A stretch of 37,564 bases of DNA from Deltaproteobacteria bacterium (GCA_947484175.1 CANKOI010000040.1:1-37564), one strand, 5' to 3'; positions 22,878-32,606 are shown, counted from the stretch's first letter. Notes: generated from the sequence alone by a model not told the origin. A program made the numbers and translations.

Positions 22878-25800
22878 ATGTCGCGCAAGAACTCGAACGA
22901 CCAGGGATTCGAAGACCTGGAGGACGACTTCTTCAACTCGGGCCCCGCCGACCCGGAGGCTGAAGAGGCGAAGAGGCTGGCTGACGCCCACAATGAGGAA
23001 GAGGCACGCCGTGGCGCGGAGCTCGCCCGGCGTGCGGAAGAGGCCGCAGCGAAGGCGAAGGCGGCGGAAGAGGCGGCGGTGCTGAAGGCGAAGGCGGCGG
23101 AAGAGGCGGCGGTGCTGAAGGCGAAGGCGGCGGAAGAGGCGGCAGCGCTGAAGGCGAAGTCGGCGGAAGAGGCGGCGGCGGCGAAGGCGAAGGCGGCGGA
23201 AGAGGCGGCGGCGAACAAGGCGACAGCGGCCGCCGCGGCCAAGGCCAAAGCGGCGGAGGCGGCTCTGAAGCGGGAAGAGGATGCGCGGCAGGCCGCGTTG
23301 GATGCGGAGGCGCGGCAGGCCGCGCTTAAGATGAAGGATCAGGCCACGAGGGTGTTCAAGCGGAAGTCGCGTGAAGAGATCCTGGCCGAGGAGGATGCAG
23401 CAGGCGCGCTCGTGGAGCCGGAGGCGGGTGCCGCGGAGCCCGCGGCCGAGCCCGCACCAGCTGTGGCCGAGGCGCTGGTGCAGCCTCCGCCGTCCGCCGA
23501 GACCACCCCCGACGTGGCGCTGCCCCCGTCGCTCCTTTCCCTCCTACCTGAGGTTGTGAGCGAGGAGGCGATGGAAACCGAGGTGGTGTCGGCGCCGCCC
23601 ACGGAGGAACTGCCAAGCGGGCAGGGCTTCTTGGCGCAAGATCCGTCGTCGGTGCAGGCACACGCGGCGATGCTGGCGTGGACGCCCCCGAGCGACACTC
23701 GGGCGGCCTGGAAGGTGGTGGTGGACGAGTTGGAGGCCGCCGCGGCCGCCGCGTCGGGCTCCACGCGTGCCTCGTTGTTGGGTTCGGCCTCGCATCTGGC
23801 GCGTACCCGCTGTGTCGATACCGAGCGAGCCGCCGCCCTCGCTGCGAGTGTCGACCCCGCGTCGGCTCCGGCCTCCGCGGAGTGGTGGAGAGAGCGCGCG
23901 GCGGTCGCGATTGCTGTCGGGGATGGTGAGCTGGCCCGCGCGGCTTTCGACGGGATCGCGGCGCAGTCGACCGGGGGAAGCGCGGCGGAAGCCATGGTCC
24001 TAGCGGCGCGCATCGTGCGCGACCAGATCGGTCAGGAGCAGCTCGCGCTGGCGGAGCTGCAACGTGCCCGTGCTGCGCATCCGGAAAATCCTGGAATCCT
24101 GACGGTCCTGCGCGAGCTCGCTCGCGCCTTGCAGGACGCCCCGCTTGAGGTCTTGGCGTTGGAGTCGTTGAGCGCGTTGCACCCGCCCGTGTTGGCGAGC
24201 CAGACCCACCTCGAACGGGCCGACATTCTGGAACGGAAGCTCAACCTGCCGGAGGAGGCGCTGGCGGCTACGCAGGCCGCCCGCGATGCCGACGTCACCA
24301 GCGGCGCGGCATTCTTGGCATTGGAGAGGCGCCTCCGCGTGTCGGGAGCATGGACGGGCCTCGCCGAACTCTACTCGGCGGAGGGAGCCCGCTTCGGGGC
24401 CCTCGGGCTGGGGCAGGACTCCGCGTGGTGGTACGCCCGTGCGGGTCGGGTTCGCCGCGTGCAGTTGCTCGACGAGGTCGGTGCTGGTGAGGCGCTGCGC
24501 GCCGCTGTCACAGCCGCTCCGTCGGCGCACGATGTGCGGCGGGAGTACCACGTGTGGTGCGCCGAAGCCGAGCAGTGGGAACCGCTGGTCGTTTCCTTGC
24601 GCGAGGAGATCGAGGTTGCGCCTTCGGAGTCGCGGTCGTTCCTTCAGTACCGCCTCGGCAACGTGCTGGAAGAGCGCCTCAGCGACCGTCAAGGGGCCTT
24701 GGAGGCCTATCGCGCCGCCGCGGAAGACCCCGGAGCAGCTCCTGCGGCCGAGGCCGTGTTGCGCCTGCTGCAGGCCGCCGGGGCCTGGGCCGACCTTGTG
24801 GCCTTCCTCGAGATGCGGCTCGGGCGTCTCGACGATCCGTCCGTCATGGTCACCGTCTTGTACCGGATGGCCGAAACCTGCGAGGGCCCCCTGGCCGACC
24901 ACGAAGGCGCCCGGAGGCACTTCGAACGGGTGCTCGACTTTGCGCCCGGCTACCTCCCGGCACTTGAGGGATTGGAGCGTGTCTACACGCGGCTCTCCGC
25001 GTGGGGGGAACTGGCTGCGATCTACGAGCAGCGGGCGCTGCTCTCGGAAGACCCGCACTCCATTGCGCTCCAGCGCCATCGCGCGGGCGCGGTGTATGAT
25101 TTCCGCCTAGCCGATGGCCCGCGCGCGCACGAGCAGTACCGCCTCGCGCTCGGCGCATTGCCCGACTTCGCGCCCAGCTTGGACGCCTACTCGCGGGCCA
25201 TGGAGGCCTCTGAGCAGTGGGCAGAGCTCGCGCGAGCTCTCCGCACTGCGGCGGCCGCCACGCGTGACAGCAACGAGGCGGTGAGCCTCGCCTACCGCGC
25301 GGGGCGTGTCCTCGCCGATCGCACCGATCTCCTGCCCGAAGCGATGGCGTCGCTGGAGCGCTGCCTCGAACTCTCGCCGGGATTCCTTCCCGCAGTGCTG
25401 CTGCTTAAGGAGCTCGCGGCCCGGCAGGGCGACTGGTCGTTGTGCTTCCGACTCGAGCGGGGTCAGGCGGAGATGAGCGAAGACCTCGGGCGCCGTCATT
25501 GGCGGCTGTATGCGGCGGCCGAGGCTGCACAGCGGCTTCCCGACGCCGACCCCGCCCAACTCGTGCGCGAAGTTCTGCGCGACGACCCAGCTCACTTCGG
25601 CGCCACACAACTGGCCGAGCGCATGGCCTGGAGCCAGAGCGACGTAGGCGCGCTCGTTGACCTCCTTGTGAAGCGCGGTGCCGCAACGCAGGACGAGGCG
25701 GAGCGGGCACGCAGCTTTGCGCGCGCCACGGAGCTTGCCGCAGACACCGGCAATTCCGAGGTTCTCCTGAGCGGCATCGGCGAGGTGCTGGCCGCGACGG

Positions 25801-28430
25801 GTGTCGCGGGTCGCCCGTTGGGGGCCATTGCCCGAGTGGCTGAGACCGCCGGCTATCCCGAGGAGTCTCTGCGGGCGTTGCAGGAGGCCGGTCAGGCCGA
25901 CGGGGTCGACGCGGCCCGGCTGCGGCAGCACGCTTTGGGCGACGCCGAAGGCGCCGTGCGCATCCTCGCGGCCGTACTCGAAACCGCGGACAACCCCGTC
26001 GCCGCCACGCTCCTGTCACGGCTCTCCCGCGAGCCGGACTTGCGAGCCCGCGCCCATGCGGCGCTGAGTCGAACCTCGTCAGGCGGCGAAATTCGTTCGC
26101 TCCATGCGACCGAGGCCGCCGTGCTCTACGAAGCCACCGGCGATGCGGAGGCCGCGCTCTCCTCTTGGTGGTCAGCCTTCGAGGCGGCTCCGCGCCCCGG
26201 TCGCGCCTTCGACGGCCTCCGGAACGCACTGGTCCGCCGCCAAGACAGCGAGTCCCTCTGCAAGGCCTTTGATCAGCTCGATCCCGACGCCCGTGCCGGT
26301 CTGGGCGACGCCCTGGAAGAAGCCGGAGACGTTGGGGGGGCGGTGAACGCTTGGCGGGTGGCGCTCGCCGCAGCTGAGGTGCAACTGCCTTGGCTCCTCC
26401 GTCTCGAGCGGGGACTGGAGACGGCCGGAGATTGGCAGGGGCTCCTCGCCGTGCTCCAAGCACGCGCATCCTCATCGGACGGTGCTGCGCAGGAGCGGGT
26501 CAATAGCCGGGTGCGGTGGCTGCTCGCCGAGAAGCTCGCCGACAGCGACCAAGCGTGGGACTGCTATCGGGAACTGCACGCTCAGCGCCCTGAGGACGGC
26601 GAGGTTCTCGAAGCGCTGGCTCGCATCGCCGGTGCTCGCGGGGAGCACACCCTCGCGGTCGGCTACCTCGATCGCCTGTCGGAGAAGACAACGGCTGGGG
26701 AAGACAAGGCGCGCCTGCAACGACGGCGGGCAGAGGTTCTGGAGCGCCTCAACGATTCCGACGGGGCCCGCGCGGCCCTCACTCGTGCACTCGACCACGC
26801 GCCCGAGGACCGCGAGGCGCTTGCCGGCCTGGAACGCCTCGCGGCGGCGGCGGGTGACTGGCAGGGAGTTGTCGGGGCGCTCGCGCGCCAGGCCGCGCTG
26901 AGCAAGGGCAGGGAGCAGGTGGAACTGTCCGCCCGAATCGCTCGCACATGGGAAGAGAAGATTGGCGATGCCCCCGTGGCCGTGGATGCGTGGCGCAAGG
27001 TGCTGGAGCTCTCCGGGGAGGACCGTGAGGCGCTGACCCGGCTGTGCGCGCTTACGGAGGCAGCGGGCGACTGGTCGGGATTCGTCGAACATGGGCGCGG
27101 TCTGGCCGCACACCTTGGCGGAGCGGAACGAAGCGCGCTCCTGCGTCGCCTCGGCGAGGCTTCGGTGCAACACTTGCGCCGTGACGACGATGCACTGCGC
27201 TTCCTAGAGGCCGCGACGAGCGGCGCCCACGCGGATGCCGAGGCCTTCGTGGTGTACGAGCGCCTCCTCTCGGGGCGCGGCGAACACGCACGATTGGTCG
27301 ACGTGCTGCTGCGCCGCGCGCGGAACACCCAGGTGCAGTCGGAGAAGCTCGATTGCCTCGCGCGTGCGGCTCGCACACGGCTCGATCTCCTGCAAGACAA
27401 GGCCGGCGCCGCCGCAATCTACGACGAGCTGTTGGCGATCGACCCTGCGCAGGCCGATGCGCTCCGCTTCCGCGGGGACTACCTCTTCGACAGCGGCGAC
27501 TTCGCCGGGTCGACGAGCCTGTTCGAACGGATGGAGCCGGCCGAACTGGCCGCGAACCGAGATGACTTCGACGACCAAATCGATGGGGCCTCCTTCTTTT
27601 ACCGTTTCGCAGAGGCGCTGCGGCGCGCCGGGCGGGCCGCCGACGCGGTGGTTCGCTACGAGCGGGCGCTTGAGCTGAACCCCACGCATCTGCCCACGTT
27701 GGAGGCCGTCGGCCCCCTCTACATGGACGAGAAGTCCTGGGCCAAAGCGGAGCGGGTGTACAAGCAGGTGATGCAGCTCACGGGCGGGCAGGGGCAGAGT
27801 GAGCAGATGGCCCGCACCTATGCTCGGCTCGGAGTTGCCGAGTTCCATCTCGGCCAAGTGGACCGTGCGCGCAAGCGCCTCTCGAAGGCGTTGGAGCTAC
27901 GGTCGAACGACGTGGACGCGCTGAAGGGCCTCGGTCTGGTGATGGCTGCTCAGAAGGACTGGAATAACCTTCTTAATATTTACAACAACATCATTTACCA
28001 CACCCACGAGCCCACCGACGTGACCGACGCCTATCTGGCGAAGGCGCTCGTCCTCGACGTGCACCTCGGCATGCCCGACAAGGCAGGGCAGCACTACGAG
28101 AAGAGCCTCGCGTTCGACCCCTCGCAGCCACACGCCCTCCTCCGCTTGTCGGAGTTGGCCCTGCGGAAGCGGGATTGGCCCGACGCCGCAGCGCAGGTGG
28201 ACCGCGCCGCAGACCTCGAGTCTACGCGGAATGATGTCCGTGCTGCCCTGCACGTGGTGCGAGCAATTGCCTGTCAAGCCTGCGGCGACGGCGATGCGGC
28301 GCGGGCGGCCTGGGTGCTCGGCGAGGCGGCCGACCCAACGCTGATGGCGGGCCTCCCCAGCGAGGGCCTTGAGGACTACGACAAGGTGCACGAGGCCTTG
28401 CGCGCGCGAATCGTAGACGGCCAACTGTAG
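22878..28430 (+). CDS. Giant TPR-repeat protein with Ala/Glu/Lys coiled-coil head
   Basis: A 1850-residue protein without signal peptide. Residues 1-45 are acidic (DLEDDFFNSG). Residues about 50-150 form an Ala/Lys/Glu coiled coil with five 11-residue AKAAEEAAVLK-type units, then an Ala/Pro/Glu-rich stretch to about 255. The rest is tandem helical repeats, many recognisable as TPRs: RRHFERVLDFAPGYLPALEG, DGARAALTRALDHAPEDREA, VVRYERALELNPTHLPTLEA, ARKRLSKALELRSNDVDALK and AGQHYEKSLAFDPSQPHALL. This implies a very long solenoid scaffold. No catalytic motif is visible. The isoprenylcysteine-methyltransferase-like gene begins at the base after its stop, so the two are cotranscribed. Homologues in gliding or secretion machines are possible but unproven. 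Confidence 0.8.
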   Translation: MSRKNSNDQGFEDLEDDFFNSGPADPEAEEAKRLADAHNEEEARRGAELARRAEEAAAKAKAAEEAAVLKAKAAEEAAVLKAKAAEEAAALKAKSAEEAAAAKAKAAEEAAANKATAAAAAKAKAAEAALKREEDARQAALDAEARQAALKMKDQATRVFKRKSREEILAEEDAAGALVEPEAGAAEPAAEPAPAVAEALVQPPPSAETTPDVALPPSLLSLLPEVVSEEAMETEVVSAPPTEELPSGQGFLAQDPSSVQAHAAMLAWTPPSDTRAAWKVVVDELEAAAAAASGSTRASLLGSASHLARTRCVDTERAAALAASVDPASAPASAEWWRERAAVAIAVGDGELARAAFDGIAAQSTGGSAAEAMVLAARIVRDQIGQEQLALAELQRARAAHPENPGILTVLRELARALQDAPLEVLALESLSALHPPVLASQTHLERADILERKLNLPEEALAATQAARDADVTSGAAFLALERRLRVSGAWTGLAELYSAEGARFGALGLGQDSAWWYARAGRVRRVQLLDEVGAGEALRAAVTAAPSAHDVRREYHVWCAEAEQWEPLVVSLREEIEVAPSESRSFLQYRLGNVLEERLSDRQGALEAYRAAAEDPGAAPAAEAVLRLLQAAGAWADLVAFLEMRLGRLDDPSVMVTVLYRMAETCEGPLADHEGARRHFERVLDFAPGYLPALEGLERVYTRLSAWGELAAIYEQRALLSEDPHSIALQRHRAGAVYDFRLADGPRAHEQYRLALGALPDFAPSLDAYSRAMEASEQWAELARALRTAAAATRDSNEAVSLAYRAGRVLADRTDLLPEAMASLERCLELSPGFLPAVLLLKELAARQGDWSLCFRLERGQAEMSEDLGRRHWRLYAAAEAAQRLPDADPAQLVREVLRDDPAHFGATQLAERMAWSQSDVGALVDLLVKRGAATQDEAERARSFARATELAADTGNSEVLLSGIGEVLAATGVAGRPLGAIARVAETAGYPEESLRALQEAGQADGVDAARLRQHALGDAEGAVRILAAVLETADNPVAATLLSRLSREPDLRARAHAALSRTSSGGEIRSLHATEAAVLYEATGDAEAALSSWWSAFEAAPRPGRAFDGLRNALVRRQDSESLCKAFDQLDPDARAGLGDALEEAGDVGGAVNAWRVALAAAEVQLPWLLRLERGLETAGDWQGLLAVLQARASSSDGAAQERVNSRVRWLLAEKLADSDQAWDCYRELHAQRPEDGEVLEALARIAGARGEHTLAVGYLDRLSEKTTAGEDKARLQRRRAEVLERLNDSDGARAALTRALDHAPEDREALAGLERLAAAAGDWQGVVGALARQAALSKGREQVELSARIARTWEEKIGDAPVAVDAWRKVLELSGEDREALTRLCALTEAAGDWSGFVEHGRGLAAHLGGAERSALLRRLGEASVQHLRRDDDALRFLEAATSGAHADAEAFVVYERLLSGRGEHARLVDVLLRRARNTQVQSEKLDCLARAARTRLDLLQDKAGAAAIYDELLAIDPAQADALRFRGDYLFDSGDFAGSTSLFERMEPAELAANRDDFDDQIDGASFFYRFAEALRRAGRAADAVVRYERALELNPTHLPTLEAVGPLYMDEKSWAKAERVYKQVMQLTGGQGQSEQMARTYARLGVAEFHLGQVDRARKRLSKALELRSNDVDALKGLGLVMAAQKDWNNLLNIYNNIIYHTHEPTDVTDAYLAKALVLDVHLGMPDKAGQHYEKSLAFDPSQPHALLRLSELALRKRDWPDAAAQVDRAADLESTRNDVRAALHVVRAIACQACGDGDAARAAWVLGEAADPTLMAGLPSEGLEDYDKVHEALRARIVDGQL
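23055..23219 (+). repeat. Five 33-bp in-frame tandem repeats
   Basis: Units at 23055, 23088, 23121, 23154 and 23187 each encode an 11-residue variant of AKAAEEAAVLK (last residues VLK, VLK, ALK, AAK, ANK). The 11-residue period suits a long right-handed coiled coil or single alpha helix. Near-identity of the first units suggests recent expansion by slippage. Confidence 0.8.
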
Positions 28431-28967
28431 GTGTTGGGCGGCTGGTTGTTCCGGCATCGGGGGTGGCTCCCGGTGCCGCTGGCGGCGCTGTGCCTAGTGC
28501 CCAGTCCCTCGTACTGGGCCGCAGGAGTGGTGCTGGTGTTGGGGGGAGAGGGGATTCGCCTATGGGCGGTGGGCTACATCGGTCGTCGGAGCCGCACTCG
28601 TGGCGGCGAGGTGGGCGCCCTGATCGATGTGGGCCCCTACGCGCGGCTCCGGAACCCGCTCTATGTGGGCAACCTGCTCATCTGGACGGGCTTCGGCGTG
28701 GTGGGCTGGCCGGCGGTGGGGGCGGTACTGCCGCTGCTGGGCTTGCACTACCAGCTCATCACCCTCTGGGAGGAGAGGCAGCTCGCCACCCAGCTCGGCC
28801 CGGCCTACCTCGACTACATGGACCGAGTGCCCCGCTGGTGGCCGTCCGGGCCGCCTCGCGCGGGTTCGTGGCACCCGGGCGAGGCGGTGCGCTCGGAGCG
28901 CGGCACCTTCGTGGCGATCGCCGCGATGGGGGCGGCGTTCGGTTGTCGGTGCTATCTTCCACTCTGA
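28431..28967 (+). CDS. Isoprenylcysteine carboxyl methyltransferase-like membrane enzyme
   Basis: The 178-residue polytopic protein starts at GTG 28431, directly after the preceding stop. It carries the ICMT/PEMT C-terminal signature: GPYARLRNPLYVGN (69-82) binds S-adenosylmethionine, followed by TLWEERQL, then GPAYLDYMDRVPRWWP, the E-E...Y-x-x-Y...R-x-P pattern. There are about four hydrophobic segments. Bacterial members methylate lipids, small molecules or protein groups; the substrate here is unknown. Its partner genes encode a giant scaffold and a two-TM protein. Confidence 0.8.
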   Translation: MLGGWLFRHRGWLPVPLAALCLVPSPSYWAAGVVLVLGGEGIRLWAVGYIGRRSRTRGGEVGALIDVGPYARLRNPLYVGNLLIWTGFGVVGWPAVGAVLPLLGLHYQLITLWEERQLATQLGPAYLDYMDRVPRWWPSGPPRAGSWHPGEAVRSERGTFVAIAAMGAAFGCRCYLPL

Positions 28968-28974
28968 GGTTCGT

Positions 28975-30300
28975 GTGAACCGTACTGACCGGCTCCGGCG
29001 ATACGAGGGCAAGGACTACACCCAGCGGGTGAAGTTCCCTGTTGAAATCGTGGGCCCCGACAATCAGGTGAGGCGGTACCCCTTTGAAGCGGCCGTGCTG
29101 CTCTACCAGCGTCGAGTGGGCAGCGCTGTGGCCCGGTATGGCGATCCGGCCACGGTGGCGGCCGAGGTGCAGCACTGCCGGCTGCGAATCGCGCAACTCC
29201 GGAAGAGCTTCCTTCATGCCGGTGGGATCGGCACCCCCAGCGGCGATGGCATCCTGGCCAGCCCGCTTGCGGCCGAGGTGTTGTCGTTCCTTCAGCGGGT
29301 CTTTGGCGAGACAGGCGCGGAGGGCGCGATGGCGGCACTCTCCTCGCTGGGGGGGGCGGGGGGCGAAACGTGGTGGTTGCCGGCACCGTCAGGCGGGGGC
29401 TGGCTGCTGTACGCCTTTCGACTTGACGGCGAAGGTCCCCAAGGCGCCCGCGTGGAGTTGGATCGAGCGCTCCAGCGCCTCGGCGCTGCGCGGGAGGAGC
29501 CCGGAGCCGAGCGCCTCCTCGTGGGCCGCGTCGGCGAGGACATCGCGCTCCTGCTTGCAGGAACGGGACTCTGGGAGGGGCCACGAGGCCTGCTTGGAGG
29601 GGAGCAGGAACCCGACGACGCCGGGGAGCCGCCCGACGCCTGGCAACGGGCACTCGGCGCGTTGCGGCACGGCCAGCTCGCCAGCTCGCTTCGACAATTT
29701 GAGGCTGCTCTGGAGCTTGAGCCCCACCGACCGCAGCTTGCCCGGGCCACGGCGGTGGTGGGTCTATTGTCCAACGAGCCTCAACGCGCGGAGTTTGCCG
29801 CGCGGCACGGTCTCCTCGCACAGTCAAAGGAGCCGCATCTCGCCTACCTGCTCGCGCTTGCCCTGTACCGTCAAGGGCGGGTGATGGAGGCGAGGGAGGT
29901 GGTGGCGGGCAGTGAGGGGCACGTGCAGCTTCTCGCCGCTATCGACGCAGTTGCTCAGGGCCGCGCCGTGCGGGCCTGGTGGCTGGCGCGCGCCGTGCGT
30001 GCCCAACCCGCCGCGGAGTGGTTTGTGCGGCCTGTCGTGAGCGGCTGCCGCTTTCTCGCAGGCGCCCTGGTGGTGGCTCGAACGTGCGCGATCTTTGCGC
30101 TCGGACTCGGGGCCATGATGGCGCAGGCCGGTGGCACTTGGGGGCTGGCCGCAGCGCTCGTGGGAGTGCTGGCCTTGGCGTTCGGCGAGGTGCGCACGCG
30201 GCGCTTGTCTGCGGCTGCTCTGCGAGAGGGCCGCTTTGGCCGGATCCTCCTGTGTCCGCCTGAGCTGCTCCCCTCAGAAACGCAGGCGGCCGCTCACTGA
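28975..30300 (+). CDS. Two-TM protein with conserved N-terminal domain, unknown function
   Basis: It starts at GTG 28975, 7 bp after the methyltransferase gene. The 441-residue product has a distinctive N-terminus (TDRLRRYEGKDYTQRVKFPV, then EIVGPDNQVRRYPFEAAVLLYQRRV) that looks conserved but is not a domain I can name. The central part has helical, TPR-like repeats (AWQRALGALRHGQLASSLRQ, then EAALELEPHRPQLARA). Near the C-terminus are two hydrophobic helices (FLAGALVVARTCAIFALGLG and WGLAAALVGVLALAF), then a cytoplasmic tail. Anchoring of the scaffold operon at the membrane is a possible role (inference). Confidence 0.65.
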   Translation: MNRTDRLRRYEGKDYTQRVKFPVEIVGPDNQVRRYPFEAAVLLYQRRVGSAVARYGDPATVAAEVQHCRLRIAQLRKSFLHAGGIGTPSGDGILASPLAAEVLSFLQRVFGETGAEGAMAALSSLGGAGGETWWLPAPSGGGWLLYAFRLDGEGPQGARVELDRALQRLGAAREEPGAERLLVGRVGEDIALLLAGTGLWEGPRGLLGGEQEPDDAGEPPDAWQRALGALRHGQLASSLRQFEAALELEPHRPQLARATAVVGLLSNEPQRAEFAARHGLLAQSKEPHLAYLLALALYRQGRVMEAREVVAGSEGHVQLLAAIDAVAQGRAVRAWWLARAVRAQPAAEWFVRPVVSGCRFLAGALVVARTCAIFALGLGAMMAQAGGTWGLAAALVGVLALAFGEVRTRRLSAAALREGRFGRILLCPPELLPSETQAAAH

Positions 30301-30310
30301 GCGACGCCCA

Positions 30311-30778
30311 CTATGCCGGCAAAAACCGGTAAATGCACTCCGCCACGCAGGCGGGCTTCGCCGCGCCTTCGAGTTCGATGGTGGCCAAGAACGGCGCCTC
30401 CAACCATCCGCCGCCGACCTCCTTCACCTCGCCGAGCTTCATCGCCAACCGCCAGCTTGCGTTTTCCTTCATTGGTGAAGGAAAACGGACCTTTCCGCAG
30501 CCGTAGTTGATAATCATCTTGAAGCCCTGCAGGTCGAGCAGCTCAAAGAACTGGCCGGCGACGAGCGCGAGCGTGAGGTAGCCGTGGGCGATGGGAGCAC
30601 CGAACGGGGACTCCTGCGCGATCCGCTCGCGGTCAACGTGAATCCACTGATGATCGCCGGTGGCATCGGCGAACGTGGTGATCTGCGTGAAGGCGAGCGG
30701 CTTCCAAGAGGTGGAGCCGAGGTCGGAGCCGGAGAGCGCGAGGAGACCGCTGCCCCCGGCGATGAGAGTCTTTGCCAT
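30311..30778 (-). CDS. MaoC-family dehydratase ((R)-enoyl-CoA hydratase-like)
   Basis: The 155-residue hotdog-fold protein starts at ATG 30778. Catalytic residues are visible in FADATGDHQWIHVD (Asp42 and His47, the hydratase-2 dyad), followed by the conserved SPFGAPIAHGYLTLAL helix. Members hydrate trans-2-enoyl-CoA to (R)-3-hydroxyacyl-CoA. Length matches single-domain MaoC proteins. The gene is 10 bp after the GT-C-like gene and last in the operon headed by the NYN-LOTUS gene, which has no obvious metabolic link to it. It is convergent with the + strand operon, 10 bp apart. Confidence 0.88.
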   Translation of the reverse strand: MAKTLIAGGSGLLALSGSDLGSTSWKPLAFTQITTFADATGDHQWIHVDRERIAQESPFGAPIAHGYLTLALVAGQFFELLDLQGFKMIINYGCGKVRFPSPMKENASWRLAMKLGEVKEVGGGWLEAPFLATIELEGAAKPACVAECIYRFLPA

Positions 30779-30788
30779 GGGCGCGCAG

Positions 30789-32603
30789 CTAACGCGAGGG
30801 GCCCGCTCCCGCAGCCATCCCCTCTCGGGCGAGCGCGGGCTGCCGACTCCCGGCAGATGCGTCGCGCATGCCAGCCGACACTTGGTCAGCCAAATCCGGC
30901 CTCTCGGCGAAGGTGCGCAGGAGGCGGGTGCGATCGTCGGGAGTTCGTCCGGGGTCTTCCCAGGCCCTCCCCAGCCCATACGCCAGCTCGGACTGATAGA
31001 TGTCAGCCCGTAGGCCTAACCAGAGGCCCAGACACGAATTAACGTGTTTCAACGTACTGGTCGCCGGATCCGTGCAGTTGTCCAGGAGTCGACGACCGGC
31101 GAGGCTGCAGGGCGCGCACTCCGCCTCCATCGCGAGGCGAAGCATGAGACTGTACTCCTCGGACATCGAGCGAGGGCAGAAGGAGAGGGTCAGGCCCACC
31201 CCCCGCGACACGGGGAGGCGTTGCTCCTGCGGCAGCGCCTCCCAAAGGCCGACGACCACCTCCGCGGTCGAGCACGGTTCGACCAACCCTTCGCCGTAGC
31301 CCGCGAGCTCGTCGGCGGAGAGACCGGTGGGAAGCGGCAGCCTGGCTCGGGAGCGCGCCAACCCGCGCAGGCGGGCCATCAGGCCCTCGGCGAGGGGATG
31401 CGACAGCCCGGTAGGAAGCGCTTCGGGGTCGTCGAAGCGGGCCGCGACGGTGGTAACGAAGCCCGCGATGTCCACGGCGGTGACCTCGGCCGAGCGGGCG
31501 AGGGGTCGGACCAGCACTTCGCTCAGCGCACCGAGGTTCCCGAGCACCACCACAGCGATGGCAGCGGTGGCGGTGCGGTGCCAGCCTCGGTGCCAAGCCT
31601 CCCCGAGCCCCGCCGCCAACAGCAGCGTGAGCAGGAGCATCCACGGAGAGTGGTAGCGGATGTTGTTGACCGGCACGCTGGGCTTCACGAGGAAGATGGG
31701 GAAGCTGGTGAACGTGAACGCGAGGGCCCAAGAAAGGGCGAGGCCTACCAGTACTCGCGAACGGCGCCACACGAGCAACGCGCCGCTACACACTGCGGCC
31801 AGGCCCAACCACAGCGCGCCGAATAGCAGGGGCTGCCGCAGGGGGAGCCAGGCCCGGGATGCAAAGCCGCCGGGGAGCAAGATCGTGGAGGCGCGATCGC
31901 CGATGCGGTCGAGGGTGGGCACCAGCGCCTCGCCGAAGCGGTACCAGCCGGCGTCTCCACCCGCCGCGGGAACGAACAGCGGGGCGGCGCCCAGCAGAAA
32001 CCCGGCGAACGTGGCCACGGCCGAGCGGCGGCCGGCCAGGAGGCCGAGGGGAAGGAGCACCACTGCCGCGTAGGCACTTGTGCGGGCGAAGTAGACCCCG
32101 AATCCGAGGGCGAGCCCCATTAGGAAGGGGCGTCGCCGGGCGTAGGCGAGGAGTGCGAGGAGAACGAAAAGACCGCTCTCTTGGTGGTTGCCCCAGAGCA
32201 TCAGGGAGAGGTCGAGCGCCCCGATCGGAGGCGCGCAGCACAGGAGCAGCCAAACCCATCCTGCTGCCGCATTCGTGGTTGCCCGGAGCGCAAGAAATCC
32301 GGTCACTTGAATGGCCGCGCTCCACACGATCGCAAGAAGCTTCCAGGTCCACAAGTTCTCGCTCAGGCCGAGCAGCGGCGCGCCTGCCAGAGACACCACA
32401 GAGCAGCCCCCGCAGAAACTGCGGTACTGCACGGTGGCCATGTCGCCAAGGAACGCCCCCTGCGAGAAGAGCCACGCCGCCGTGGCGTTGTGGGCCTCCT
32501 CGCGGTTCACGAACCGTTCGGGACTGCCGGCGAAGCGCCACGCCGCGACTAGGCCGCGGGCCGTAACCGCGGCGGCAAGCAGCCAGGCTTCGCCCCGCCG
32601 CAT
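30789..32603 (-). CDS. GT-C-like polytopic membrane protein with C-terminal Cys-containing domain
   Basis: The 604-residue protein has about ten hydrophobic helices in residues 1-360 and a soluble C-terminal region of about 240 residues. The first loop contains VNREEAHNATAAWLFSQGAF, an acidic loop resembling those of GT-C glycosyltransferases. LMLWGNHQESGLFVLLALLA and ALAFTFTSFPIFLVKPSV occur further on. The C-terminal region has paired cysteines (AECAPCSLAG, LLDNCTD, VNSCLG), consistent with disulfides in the periplasm. Start ATG 32603 is 3 bp from the NYN-LOTUS stop. Glycosyl transfer is inferred from architecture only; it resembles the protein at 8902-10518 in design rather than in obvious sequence. 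Confidence 0.65.
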   Translation of the reverse strand: MRRGEAWLLAAAVTARGLVAAWRFAGSPERFVNREEAHNATAAWLFSQGAFLGDMATVQYRSFCGGCSVVSLAGAPLLGLSENLWTWKLLAIVWSAAIQVTGFLALRATTNAAAGWVWLLLCCAPPIGALDLSLMLWGNHQESGLFVLLALLAYARRRPFLMGLALGFGVYFARTSAYAAVVLLPLGLLAGRRSAVATFAGFLLGAAPLFVPAAGGDAGWYRFGEALVPTLDRIGDRASTILLPGGFASRAWLPLRQPLLFGALWLGLAAVCSGALLVWRRSRVLVGLALSWALAFTFTSFPIFLVKPSVPVNNIRYHSPWMLLLTLLLAAGLGEAWHRGWHRTATAAIAVVVLGNLGALSEVLVRPLARSAEVTAVDIAGFVTTVAARFDDPEALPTGLSHPLAEGLMARLRGLARSRARLPLPTGLSADELAGYGEGLVEPCSTAEVVVGLWEALPQEQRLPVSRGVGLTLSFCPRSMSEEYSLMLRLAMEAECAPCSLAGRRLLDNCTDPATSTLKHVNSCLGLWLGLRADIYQSELAYGLGRAWEDPGRTPDDRTRLLRTFAERPDLADQVSAGMRDASAGSRQPALAREGMAAGAGPSR

Positions 32604-32606
32604 GAA

